This document shows, one piece after another, positions 1 to 11,374 of a stretch of 64,000 bases of DNA (its first letter is position 1; each line of letters starts with the position of its first letter). This DNA is from Candidatus Altimarinota bacterium (lineage in GTDB: Bacteria > Patescibacteriota > Gracilibacteria > BD1-5 > UBA2023). The stretch covers positions 186,001 through 250,000 of the forward strand of contig JAQTLR010000001.1 in assembly GCA_028714815.1 (NCBI GenBank), in the 5' to 3' direction. Made by a program: the position numbers and the translations under genes. Under the pieces are notes generated by a model. The model searched no databases, was not told the origin of the DNA, and worked only from the letters and a program-made list of their open reading frames with translations.

Positions 1-1287
1 AAGACTACGGGCAGAAAACCAGAAGACCTTATTAGTGCTTTTCGTAATGACTATAATCCACGTATTGCTGTGACGGTTGATATGATTGCAACGGGAACAG
101 ATATCAAACCACTTGAGATAGTCTTTTTTATGCGTTCCGTCAAATCTCAGCTCCTCTTCGAGCAGATGAAAGGACGCGGAGTGCGAGTTATAGATGATAA
201 TGATTTTCGTCAGGTAACTCCAGATGCAGAGCGGAAAACCCATTTTGTCATCATCGATGCGGTCGGCGTGACCGAGCAGGACAAGACCGATACCAAACCT
301 CTCGACAAGCAACCGACCGCCAGCTTCGAGAAGATTATGAAGGTGATCAGTATGGGAAATACCGAGGAAGATATGCTCTCCACTCTCGTTTCCCGGCTTT
401 CGCGTATTTCAAAATCATTTACTCCCGCACAGAACGAAGAACTTGAAACAATAGGAGGAATTGGAATCCATGAACTCAGCAAAAACATTATTGATGCTAT
501 CGATGAGGACGTGATCCTCTCAAAAACGCTTGAAAATACTGGAAAGCAGGATATATCTGAACTCACCGAGGATGAGATTCGCAAAACACGCAAGGAGCTT
601 GCGAAAATAGCATTGAAGCCCCTCTATAATCCTGCCTATAGAGATCGACTCATGGAGATCAAGAAGGACAACGAGCAGATTATCGATTCTGTGAGTATCG
701 ATACACTCTTATTTTCAGGTCAGAGCGAAGATGCGAAGCTCAAGGCGCGAGGAATCGTGGAATCTTTCAAGCACTTCATAGATGAGAACAAGGATGAACT
801 GGAACTCATCAAAACGTATTACAATCACTCGTATAAATCCAAGACTACATTTGAGGATGTGAAGAGTTTCGCGAAGAAGATCGACCAAATTCCCGCCCTC
901 AGAAACCAATCCAATCTCTGGCGAGCCTATCGCACACTTATGCCCGAGAAAGTCATAGAATCCGATAGCTACACCAACGCTGATTATATCTCACTTCTTA
1001 CGTTTACTCTCCAATATATCGATACTCTGGAACCGTACCGATATCGAATAGAGTCGAGATTTGAACAGTGGGTGCAAGAGAAAGAAAAAGCGGGAGTTTT
1101 ATGGAATGTGGAACAACGAGAATGGCTGGAGATTATAAAGGAAGAAATTTCGAGCTCACTCTCTGTCTCGACTGAGGATTTTGAATATGGGAACCTACTG
1201 AAAAAATGATGAATTGGAGGGGCTTATAAGGTTTTTGGGAATGGGTTAAATGGAGTGATTGAGGAGATGAATGGGGTTTTGGTTTAG
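1..1287 (+). CDS. hsdR: Type I restriction enzyme R subunit, C-terminal part (5' truncated by window)
   Basis: This is the end of the motor/nuclease subunit of a type I restriction-modification complex, which translocates and cleaves unmodified DNA. The frame is open from base 1. The text contains the end of the helicase core (DMIATGTDIKPLE, then QMKGRGVR, typical of helicase motifs V and VI in EcoEI-type HsdR), followed by the helical C-terminal domain. A standard-code reading would stop at 1207, but reading two consecutive TGA codons (1207 and 1210) as Gly restores the family ending (GGIGGAYKVFG, then LNGVIEEMNGVL) up to TAG at 1285. This is direct support for UGA = Gly. It opens an operon with the next gene 19 nt downstream. 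Confidence 0.93.
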
Positions 1288-1306
1288 TTCTTTAATCATA
1301 AAATAT

Positions 1307-3712
1307 ATGTCTGAGATTGATTATAAGAAGAAGATTGAATCAATGAAAAAAAAATGCTGAGAAGAGTTTCTTAGTAATTTTTTTGAACTAGAACTTGGAT
1401 TTGGAAAAATAGAGGATGTATTGCCAGCATTAAATCTTTCGACTAATAAGGTTGTATGGGATAGATTATTAAAAATAATTAATGTCTGAGAAACATACTC
1501 TAGAATCATTTCAATTGAATGATTTCAAAAATTTATAAAAAATAGTTATAAACTTGATATAATTAATAGTACAAGTATTTTTAGTCTAATCTATGAGATA
1601 AGTAATAAAGATAATAAAATCTTTGAGAAACTGGAAAAAAATTATGAAATAAGTTTTGGTGGAGCTTTTCATTTTTATGAGATAAATATTGATAAATATT
1701 CAAATAATATTATTAATTACCTAGACGCCTTCAAAGATGCATTACGACATATTAATGATGAATTTTCGATATTGTCACAATCTGCCACTTTAATTCTTCC
1801 TTACACTCCAGAGTGAGAATATAATGACTACTATATAGTACATCATGGAAGTAAAAGAAAAAACAAGGAAATCAGATGATATGTTACTGAGTTAACAACT
1901 ATCGAATCAACAAATAGTTTTTACTTCTTTTTTCAAGAAGTATCTGGAAAACATTTTCTTGTATTAAAGCGACCTTTTCATGAAGGAAAAGTAACTTATT
2001 TATTCCAGGCAATTGATAAAGTATTGTGAGCTACTTGTACATATGCACCTTTACCAATTATAAGCTTTAAAGAGATTCAGAACTGAAAACGTTTTAATAA
2101 AAATGTTTTGGAACTTTTGGGCATTAAACTTTCTCATACAGATCATACTGGTGTTGTTATGACGATAGACGGTAAAAGTTGGAGTACAGCACTTTCTGAT
2201 TTATTACCAAATTCGGAAGAGAAAATTAAAATCCACGAGATAGATTTTAAACATGAGCATTATAATGGAAAGAAATTAGAGATTTCTATCTCAGGATCAA
2301 GTAAACCAGATGAAATTAAAACAATTTGAGAAAAATTAGAAATATGAAGAATGATAAATATTTTTTCAAATGAAGATGTTAGGCTGATCGGATCAAATTT
2401 GGAGGATATATTTTCTTGGGAAAAATTCATACAATCATCGTTATTCTCAGAATCTATTATTTTTGAAAAAAAATATATAGATTATTTTGAGACTATCTCC
2501 TCTTATGTTAAAGAATATGTATATATTGGTGCAAAGATAGAAGGGGCGAACGGAAGTAAAATATCGAAATCAGATATAAGAATTGATAAAAATCTAGTAT
2601 TTGCACTAGGGGATTCCGATACACTGGAATGAAATGTAAAACTTGTTCTCGATCACGAGGCTTTGCTTGTAGAGAGATTAACAAAAAATGCTAAATTTAA
2701 ATTTACTAATTGTGTTGGCGCAATAAGCTTTAAGGGAAGAAATAAAGGAGTGGAAGTGCTTTGTTCTGATTCTATCAAAAATATCTCAGCTTATTTAAAT
2801 GAGAACTTTGATGTAAAGAAGAAATATCTATTTTTTACTTGAGATGATCCCGCTATTAATACAAAATTTAATCTCGCCGAGAAGTATCATGCATGATCGT
2901 ACTCTAAATCAACGTTGAGTAGGTTGGTATTAGATGCTGAAGATTTTATCTCTATTGAATGAGATAAAATTATATTGAATGGTCATATTGGAAAAAGTCT
3001 TCCGTGAGAAGAGTCAAGCTCTATAGATTTCCTAAAACTTGCAAATGCTTGAGATTGAAGTGCTTTTGAGAATGCCATATGTAAAATTCTTCCAATATTT
3101 TTTCCATTTTTTATGCAATTTGGTAATCAGTATATTGGTAAGGCTATACCTGACTGAATAATCAAGGCAAAGTGAGAGAATGACAATGTTTTGATATCGT
3201 TATATGATGCAAAATCCTCAGGGAAGATTATTGAGTATATAAATAAGGAATCAAGGAAGGTAGATGATTACATATGATTATTTCCTAAAAGTAATGACAA
3301 TTGTGTTTTTATTATTTTTGGACCAGAAGTAACCACTTCAGAAATAGAAGATTTAAAAAATAGAGTTATTTGGAAAAAAGCTATTGAGGATGATAAGTGA
3401 AAAATCTTATATATTTGATCAAAAGTGTTAGATTTTTTTGCACACATTGCTCGTTTTGAAAACTTTGATGCGGTTAGATGATATTTGAATATGGAGAAAA
3501 TAACACAACATATTTTAGATGAGGTAAAAATTCCGAGCATAAAATGTCTGGAGCTCAAGAAATTACAAAAGGAAATAATCGATACCTATTTATGAGATCC
3601 GACGGAAGTAGATAAAGATATAGGGAAAAAATTAAAAGAAAGAACGGATGGAAAGTTAAATTTAAGTGAGAAGCATGCGCAATTTAAGGAGTATATAAAA
3701 AATTATAATTAG
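1307..3712 (+). CDS. Large protein with C-terminal FokI-like PD-(D/E)XK nuclease domain
   Basis: This 801-residue protein is read through many TGA (Gly) codons. The N-terminal two thirds match nothing I recognise. The C-terminal part resembles the FokI cleavage domain: an acidic helix (SAFENAICKI), then P615-D616-G-I-I, then D634-A-K636, then helices and a strand (CVFIIFG) as in FokI. P615-D616 and D634-x-K636 would be the metal-binding catalytic residues of a PD-(D/E)XK nuclease. Its position between hsdR and the Shedu gene in one tight operon argues for an anti-phage effector whose N-terminal part recognises DNA or a phage signal. The nuclease assignment is from motifs; the recognition role is inference. 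Codon use is AT-rich and UGA-rich, unlike hsdM. Confidence 0.7.
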
Positions 3713-3721
3713 ATTAAAAAT

Positions 3722-4822
3722 ATGACCGAAATTATTAAAACAACATCTATAGCAAAATGAGTTGCACAAGCTGATGATATTATTTTAAGGTCAAATTCAA
3801 ATACGAGATTATTATTTAGACCTTTGATATGTGATAATCTTCAGGATTCAGGGGCTAATATCACAGGTTGTTTTATAGTCCAGAAAAAATGAAGAAATGA
3901 TAATTGGGAAGAGTACAAAGACATTGCTATAAGCGATTTGAAAAAATGAGAATGACTTAAGTTAGAATTGCATTCCAAAGAAATATTAACTTTGCTTGAT
4001 AGTTTTGAGAAATTGAAACAGATATATTCTCAATATTGAGTAAGATACTGAGAAACAGAGTTTCATATTTCTGATCAAAATATAGACGGGATACTAGAGA
4101 AACTTTCAGTATTTGAGGATAAATGACTTATACTTGATGCATTATCGAGGCTTGATATTTCTCAATTAGAGAATATTGAAAGCCTGGTTAGTATAAATAG
4201 GTTCAAGAGGTCAAAAGAAGAAATGGAAAGAAATATGGAAAATAGTGATGAAAAGTGATTTTGGCAACCACTATTTAAAAGAGAGGCTTGGATTTTATCT
4301 CAAATCTTTTCCGCACCTTTTGTATTCGTGGATGATGAATTTTTCGTCTGATGAAAAAGGGGAAATAACCAAGGGTGAGTGTTTACTGACTATTTATTTC
4401 AAAATTCAATTACCAAAAATATTGCTTTTATTGAAGTGAAAACACCAATTGCTGAATTAGTACGAAAAACAACCTATCGTTGAAAGAAAGATACTGATAA
4501 TAATGCAGTTTATGCAGTATCTGATGAATTAAGCTGAGCCATTAATCAGCTACTAAATCAAAAAAAGACATTTCTTCAAAAGCAAGATTCTTTAGAAGAA
4601 AGTGATAAATTTACATACAATACCAGATGTATTCTGATTTCTTGAGATACAAATTCATTAACAGAATGACAATTAAAATCATTTGAATTATATCGCAGTA
4701 GTCTGAAAGATGTGGAAATTATTACATTTAATGAACTTCTAAAGAAGATACAAAATCTCCTAGAATTATTTTCTTGAGAATCATGAAAGACAGAAGAGTT
4801 CATCGAAGATATTCCTTTTTAA
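3722..4822 (+). CDS. Shedu (SduA-like) DUF4263 nuclease
   Basis: This 366-residue protein has the Shedu anti-phage domain at its C-terminus, from about residue 190 to the end. It begins with the typical FWQPLF and ILSQIFSAPFVF start, followed by a glycine-rich VGGK segment, D223 in FTDYLF, then E238-V-K240 in FIEVKTP, and the hallmark ELSGAINQLLNQK. D223 and E238-x-K240 form the expected PD-(D/E)XK-type site. Several conserved glycines are TGA codons, so a standard-code annotation would miss the gene. Residues 1-180 are a variable N-terminal region, as in other Shedu proteins where it acts as sensor. It lies 9 nt after the FokI-like gene and 6 nt before hsdS, so it is co-transcribed with the type I system. 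Confidence 0.85.
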
Positions 4823-4828
4823 AAAATT

Positions 4829-6205
4829 ATGCAATTACCTAAAAACTGGCGAATAAAAAAACTAAGTGAGATTGGTATTATTTTTAATGGCAATAGCATT
4901 AATGAGCAAGTTAAAAAAGAAAAATATCTTGGTCTAAAAGAAGGTTTCTCTTTTGTTGCTACGAAGGATGTTGATTTTAAGACTCACACTATTGACTACG
5001 ACAATGGAGTAAAAATTCCTTTCTCAGAAAAAGTATTTAAGGTTGCTCATAAGAATTCAGTTCTTATTTGTTCTGAGGGTGGTAATGCTGGAAAGAAAAT
5101 TGCTTTTAATACGGAAGATATTTGTTTTGGCAATAAATTATTAGCAATAGAAACATGAAAGGATATTGAACCGAAATTTGTGTACTATTGGTATTTAACT
5201 TGAGATTTTTTCAAAAACTTTAAATCTCAAATGAATGGGATTATTGGTGGAATTTCTATTAAAAACTTCAAGAACCTTGAAATCCCCGTCCCGCCTCTCC
5301 CAACTCAACACCTCATCGTCTCCGAAATCGAGAAACAGTTTTCAAGGCTCGACGACGGACTCTCATCTCTCCTGAAAATCCGCCAAAATCTCAAGAGTTA
5401 TCGTGGTAGTATCCTCAAATCCGCCATCGAGGGAAGATTGACCGAAGAGTGGAGAAAAGAACAAAAAAATATTGAACCTGCTTCGATTCTCCTTGCACGC
5501 ATCCTCGAAGAGAGAAAACGAAAGTTTTTGAGCGAGAATCCAGGGAAGAAATATAAGGAACCTGAAGAGTTGGAAAAGAACAATATTTGATTTGATGTAC
5601 CATACTGATGGCAATGGGTCAATTTATGACAAATTACATGGTCGGTAAAAGATGGGCCTCATTATAGTCCGAAATATGTAGACGAAGGAATTCCATTTAT
5701 CACATGAGGAAATGTAAGACAAACATGAGTCGATTTTGTGAATTGTAAGTTTATCTCACAAGAATTACATGAAGAATTAAATAGAAGATGTAAGTCGCGG
5801 AAGTGAGATATTTTATATACAAAATGAGGTACTACAGGAATCGCTCGCGTAAATACTTATGATTTAGATTTTAGCGTATGGGTGCATGTTGCTGTATTGA
5901 AACTTATAGAGAGTGCCAACCCCTTTTATATTCAATATATCCTTAATTCGTCTTATTGTTATAGTCAATCCCAAAAATTTACCCATTGAGTCTGAAATCA
6001 GGATTTATGATTAACAAGAATGATTAAGATAAATTTTCCTCTCCCACCTCTCACCGAACAACAAAAAATCGTCGAAGAAGTGGAGTATCGCCTGAGTATC
6101 GTGGATGAGCTGGAGCAGACTATCGAGGTGGGTATCAAGAAAGCGGAGAACCTGAAACAAGCAGTATTAAAGAAAGCTTTTAGTGGGGAACTTATTAACT
6201 CATAA
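4829..6205 (+). CDS. hsdS: Type I restriction-modification specificity subunit
   Basis: This 458-residue protein sets the DNA target of the type I methylase and nuclease. It has two target-recognition domains separated by a helical spacer: TRD1 about residues 1-155 ending in IPVPPLPTQ, a coiled spacer about 160-250 (IVSEIEKQFSRLDDG), TRD2 starting at FDVPYGWQWV and ending in FPLPPLTEQ, and a second helical segment (IVEEVEYRLS to the end). The PLPPLxEQ endings are diagnostic. The gene is split by TGA in the standard code but is one frame under table 25. The helical spacers have higher-GC codon use than the TRDs, which are AT- and UGA-rich; this fits TRD replacement by recombination. Confidence 0.93.
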
Positions 6206-6216
6206 TATATCGTAAT

Positions 6217-6852
6217 ATGATAATAGATGAACGAACATATATGAACTTAATTGCAGCAATCTTAATTGAAGCTTGATGATTTCCTGAAGAGACTTTAATC
6301 AGAGAGTATAAAATAAAAGATAAAGATAACAAAGTAAGATTTGCGGATTTTGTAGTGAATATAAATGAGCCAGTTGCTATCATTGAGGTAAAAAAGTGAA
6401 AAGTAAATCTAACTGACGCTAGAGTTCAGATAAAAAGTCTTTTAGATTCATTTGAGAAGGACATCGAGGGTTACCTTGCAACTTTCGATGAAAATACAAA
6501 AACGAGTAAATTTTATATTTATAATAAAACCAAAAATGAATTAGAGCCAATAAACATGATCCCATCTTATGAGTATTTTCGATCCCTTCGCACTCTTGAA
6601 ATAAAGGAAAATATTAAGAAGTCTACAAATTGGCTAATGGTAGCTTCTTTACCAATGTGAATATTTAGTTTAATTTGAGCAATATATCTGGTTTCACACA
6701 AGATATCAGTGGAAAATACTCAATTTTATATTTACTGATTGTGAATACTTCTTATATTGCTTCCATTTTACGAAAAAATAAAGATAGCCTGAGTAGAATT
6801 AGAAATTTCAAAAAACAAGATTTCCAGTAAAAAAGACCAACAATGAACGTAA
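6217..6852 (+). CDS. Membrane-anchored PD-(D/E)XK nuclease-like protein
   Basis: This is a 211-residue protein. The N-terminal half looks like the small restriction-endonuclease fold seen in type I enzyme N-terminal domains: D44 in RFADFVV and E57-V-K59 in AIIEVKKG, with a following helix (ARVQIKSLLDSF). The C-terminal half carries two hydrophobic segments (about residues 133-155 and 165-182), so the protein is probably anchored in the cytoplasmic membrane with the nuclease domain inside. It follows hsdS by 11 nt and precedes a HEPN gene, within the same operon. It may be an accessory effector that cuts nucleic acid at the membrane; this role is inference. TGA-coded glycines are frequent, including one inside the active-site strand (VKKG). 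Confidence 0.6.
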
Positions 6853-6878
6853 AATTATTTTTTTTATTCCAAATTTAG

Positions 6879-7409
6879 ATGTTAGAAAAAATGAACTTTT
6901 CCGAATCACATAGGACTCGAATGATTAATCAGTATAATGCTTATTCTGATTCATCCACCCTGGAGTTATGGGAATGTTTCAATGCTTTTTATAATTGTAG
7001 ATATTGAGTACAATGAACAGAAAGAGCAAGAATAGAAAGTGTAATGAAAGAATTTAATGATGCATTTCAATTGCATATTGATAACGAATGTCCTGCTGGA
7101 ATAGATGAGTTTTATCGATTCATGCAAAAAAGAGAACATCCTCAGTACCCCAATCTAAAGCCTGGATGAGTCATAAATATGAGGAATCTGTGAATGATGG
7201 GGAATGGTCCAAGTTCACCTACAAATGGATATGCTATTCAATACTATCTTACAAAAAATAATCTTGAAGACTTTCTATTTACTATCTATACAATTCGATG
7301 TAATAAACAACATGGAGACAAAGATCCAATGAACGATAATGACAAGGAACTATTATTAAAAGCATCGCTTGCGCTCAAAGATTTTCTCACTTTTATTTTC
7401 AATCAATAA
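6879..7409 (+). CDS. HEPN-like protein with RxxxxH motif
   Basis: This 176-residue protein is predicted to be all-helical. Near the C-terminus it has R140-C-N-K-Q-H145 followed by GDKDP and a long helix (LLLKASLALKDFL). This is the R-x4-6-H arrangement and helical setting of HEPN ribonucleases, which act in toxin-antitoxin and abortive-infection systems. The usual polar residue after Arg is Cys here, so catalysis is not certain. It sits between the membrane nuclease-like gene and hsdM (8 nt from the hsdM start), so it is expressed with the type I system. The middle of the protein (NMRNLGMMGNGPSSPTNG) contains TGA glycines. The function is inferred from the motif and neighbours only. Confidence 0.5.
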
Positions 7410-7416
7410 TTCACCC

Positions 7417-8892
7417 ATGACCCTAGATAAAGATCAAATCGCCTCTAAAATCTGGAATATATGTACCATCCTCTGGCATGATGGAGTAAACTCGGCAGAT
7501 TATCTTGAGCAGATAACCTTTCTTATATTCCTCAAGATGGCGTATGAGAAGACCCGTGCTCCTTATAATCAAACGAGTCTCGTTCCCGATGAATACAATT
7601 GGGAGAGTCTCGCGAAGCTCGATGGAAACGACCTCGAAATCCACTATCGAGATATTCTCGATACTCTTTCAAAGTATGAGGGCATGCTTGGGATTATTTT
7701 CCGAAAAGCTCAGAACAAGATATCAGATCCTGCGAAACTCAAACGGGTCATCAATGAGATTGGGCGAATCGACTGGAACATTCTCGGGGTCGATGTGAAA
7801 GGGGAGATATATGAATCCCTTCTCGGACGCGTGGCAGAAGATACCAAATCTGGAGCAGGACAGTATTTTACTCCGAGAGAGCTTATCAAAGCAATGGTGC
7901 AGGTATTGAAACCGACTATTCATACGACCATTCACGATCCTTGTTGCGGAACAGGTGGATTTTTGCTTGAAGCCCACGATCATATCCTCCATGCGAGTAA
8001 TCTCGATCGGGACGAACAGAAGATGCTCAAAACTCAGGTGATAAGCGGACAAGAACTTGTAACCTCAACTGCTCGTCTTGCAGTTATGAATATGTTTCTT
8101 CACGGTATCGGAGAAGCTGAAAGTCCGATATTGGTAGGAGATAGTCTCATAAAAGATCCAGGGACGAGGTTTGATATCATCCTCACCAATCCTCCATTTG
8201 GTAAGAAAAGCACCGATAAATTCTCGACTGAGGATGGTTTGGAGGGGAAGAATGATAATACTATCGTCCGAGAAGATTTCTGGACAACTACGGGCAATAA
8301 ACAGCTGAATTTCCTTCAGCATATCCATACGCTCCTCAAGATTGGTGGTCGTGCCGCAGTCGTTCTCCCGGATAATGTCCTTTTCGAGGGTGGATCGTGA
8401 GAGGTGGTACGAAAGAAACTCCTCCATAATTGTAATCTCCATACCATTCTCCGTCTCCCAACAGGGATATTCTATGCCAATGGGGTCAAAGCAAATGTTC
8501 TCTTTTTCGAAAAAAAACAGGCTTCAGAGAATCCATGGACTCGCGATGTGTGGTTCTATGATCTCAGAACGAATAATCACTTCTCACTCAAACAAAATTC
8601 ACTGAAAATCGAAGATCTTCAAGAGTTCATCGAATGCTATCATCCCGAGAATATCCACGACCGAAAGGAAACCTATTCTGTCGAAAATCCAGAAGGAAAG
8701 TGGAGAAAATATACACTCGAAGAAATCCAAAAACGAGATAAAATCAATTTGGATATCTTCTGGATCAAGGATAAAGCACTCGAAGAATCTGAGAATCTTC
8801 CAAGTCCTGAAATTATAGCCCGAGAAATCATGGATGATCTCGAAAATGCACTCGAACAGTTTCGATTGATAGAAAAAGATTTGAATACGTAA
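7417..8892 (+). CDS. hsdM: Type I restriction-modification DNA methyltransferase subunit
   Basis: This 491-residue N6-adenine methyltransferase protects host DNA at HsdS-defined sites. The N-terminal helical domain (residues 1-130) is followed by the Rossmann domain with SAM-binding DPCCGTGGFLLEA and catalytic NPPF (TNPPFGKKS). The family motif LFEGGSGEVVRKKLL has its second-last Gly encoded by the only TGA in the gene (8398). The C-terminal helix (EIMDDLENALEQFRLIEKDL) contacts HsdS. With a single TGA among many glycines, this gene and hsdR look much less adapted to the recoded host than the modules between them. The start at 7417 is chosen because it gives the standard HsdM N-terminus (ASKIWNICTILWHDG). 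Confidence 0.96.
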
Positions 8893-8927
8893 TTATCTTA
8901 GGTTTTATATTCTAGGCGGAAGAAAAT

Positions 8928-9962
8928 ATGAATAGCAAAATGATTACTTTTATAAAAGATAGTTTTATCCCATTCTATCTCTTTTTGGTCTGAAGAAAGA
9001 TATTAAAAGATGATCCTTCAGAAACTTTTTCAGTGAAAATATGTGGCGATAGCTTTCCATGATTTTCAGCATCTGCTATAGATGCCTGTCTGCATGATCT
9101 AGTAGATTATTGATGTATTGTCTCAGGAGATATTCTCTTTTTTAAAGATTGAGTGGCTTGTACAGAAACAATTGAAGGGGCTGGAGAGTGACCATTTTTG
9201 CTAATAAATCATGATACTGGAATTGTCTTATTGTATCTTTATATAAATAGCAGAAAGCTCGAGGAATATTTAGATCAATATACTGAAGCGTGGTATAATT
9301 GAAAACACCAATGAGGACATCAAATAAACCTCATTGATCCAAAAATTCAAGTTACTAGAATGATTACTGAGTTTAATTCGCTTATAGAAAAAGGATACGC
9401 TAATGATTTTATAAGATATGACTTTTCTAGTTTGCTCAAGAGAACCTCGGGCGACAAGGCTTGATTTCTGTATGAAATGGAACAGGAAAATCAGCCGTTT
9501 CTCTCTTTATGGTGGCTGTATAAAAATTGATATCTTGAATTGGATAAAGAGCAACTCATTCAGATTTCAGATGGGGATTTTTTCCTATTTGATGGCTATA
9601 TGGTGATATCCATTAAACTTAATGCGGAAAAGATCAAAGAATGAAATTTAGGATTGCGAGCAGAAAGAAATCTTGTTATCAATAAAAATAATGGTGATAT
9701 TTTTTATAAGTGTGAGAAGATATGTAATCTACAACTAGATACGCAACAGTTTGATTTTGTGATGGTTTTATATAAAAATATTTGAAACTATATTTCTCAT
9801 GAAGATATCATTAAATGACTAAAAACCATTGATTCCAAAACAAAAAATGAATGTGAGACTTCTAGATTCTGTTCGAATATAAAGCGAAAACTACCCAAAG
9901 AAATACGTGATTTTATAAAAACCTCGAAATGACACTATATGCTCGGAAATCTGGAGACATAA
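8928..9962 (+). CDS. Protein with C-terminal winged-helix-like domain closing the defence operon
   Basis: This 344-residue protein of unknown family is dense in TGA glycines. The last ~95 residues resemble an OmpR/PhoB-type winged helix: a strand-helix start (LQLDTQQFDFVMVLY), a helix (SHEDIIKGL), a recognition-helix-like stretch (CSNIKRKLPKEIR), and a wing ending (FIKTSKGHYMLGN) matching the usual IxTVRGxGYxL. The N-terminal half (VKICGDSFPGFSASAID, then GDILFFKDG) could be a sensing domain but I do not recognise it. It starts 35 nt after hsdM on the same strand, so it may regulate the operon or be another defence component. The assignment of the DNA-binding domain is tentative. Confidence 0.5.
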
Positions 9963-10007
9963 TTTAGACATAATTTAGCGGTCGATTTTTCGACTTGTAA
10001 AAATAAT

Positions 10008-10041
10008 ATAGAGATGCCCTACAAAGGGGTCTCTATTTTTT
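10008..10041 (+). terminator. Rho-independent terminator after the defence operon
   Basis: ATAGAGATGCCC and GGGGTCTCTAT form a stem around TACAAA, followed by a T run. It ends the operon that began before base 1. Confidence 0.75.
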
Positions 10042-10054
10042 AATGATTATTAAC

Positions 10055-11374
10055 ATGGCACATTCCATTGAAACATTATTGCCTAGCAAGATTCTCGTGA
10101 ACCAAGTTCCGATAAATACCTTGAATTCTGCCGAATATAATCCTCGTAAACATACGCCGAAGCAAATAGAAAATCTAAAAGAAAGTATACAAAGATATGG
10201 TTTGGTAGATCCGATAATCGTGAACAGCCATCCAGAAAGAAACAATATTGTCATTGGATGACATTTTCGTCTGAAGGTAGCAAAAGAGATCAAAATGACC
10301 GAAGTTCCTGTTATATACCTATCACTCACTCTAGAACAAGAGAAGGAGCTCAATCTCCGACTCAATCAAAATACATGAGAATGGGATTTTGAGCTTCTCA
10401 AAGATTTTGATATGTGACTTTTACTCGATATAGGATTCGATAACTCTGAACTTTCGGGTATATGGGATGATATGCTCTGAACCGAAGAAGATGGATTTGA
10501 TACAGAGAAGGAACTTGAGGAAATCATTACTCCTGTAGCAAAACTAGGTGATATATATGCACTTTGAAGTCATCGAATCATGTGTGGCGACTCTACTAAC
10601 GAGAGTGATGTAAAGAGTCTCGTAGATTCGCTCTGAAATGGATTGCAGGTTATATCTATGCTCTATTATGATCCTCCATATAATATCTGACTCGATTACT
10701 CAAAGTGACTCAGTAGTAAGAAAAATTATGGAGCAAAAAAGACAGATGATACAAAATCGCAAGAAGATTATAGAATCTTTCTTGAAAAAACTCTTTCAAA
10801 TGGACTTAAATCTTCAAGTGCAGACGTACATGTTTTTACTTGGTGTGATCCGAATATGATTGGACTACTGCAATCACTCTATGAATCACTTGGAATTCTA
10901 CCACGTCGAGTTTGTCTATGGATTAAGAATAATATGAATCTCACGCCGAATATTGCCTTTAATCGCTCGTATGAACCATGTGTGTATGGAACGAAAGGAA
11001 AACCGTATATATCTGATGAATTCAGAAATCTTCACGAAGTATTGGATAAGGAAGTTTGAGTGGGAAACAGAGTATTGGATGACATCATTGATTTATTCGA
11101 TATTTGGCTCGCTAGGAGACTTTCGGTTGTCGAGTACGAACATCCTACGGAAAAGCCACCAACACTTCATGAGAAACCTTTAAAACGGTGTACAAAGGTA
11201 TGAGATATTGTCATGGATCTCTTCGGATGATCTGGGAGCACGCTCATCGCTTGCGAGCAACTGAAAAGAACATCACTCATTATGGAACACGAACCTATTT
11301 TTATTGATCTAATTATTAAACGTTATGAAAAACTCACTGGAAATAAAGCAAGAAAAATCTCATCGAGAGAATAA
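10055..11374 (+). CDS. ParB-like nuclease domain fused to DNA methyltransferase (phage type)
   Basis: This is a two-domain protein of about 439 residues. Residues ~15-110 form a ParB/Srx-like domain (NPRKHTPKQIENLKESI, then GGHFRLKVAKE, the GxHR-type motif). The rest is a beta-class N4-cytosine/N6-adenine methyltransferase with DPPYNIG (motif IV) before DLFGGSGSTLIACE (motif I). The Gly in the FGGSG motif is a TGA codon. Such fusions are frequent in phages and mobile elements, where they modify element DNA against restriction. The ATG at 10055 was chosen because the alternative ATG at 10043 lies directly after the terminator stem. The 3' end overlaps the next methyltransferase gene by 50 nt, so the two are translationally linked. 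Confidence 0.87.
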
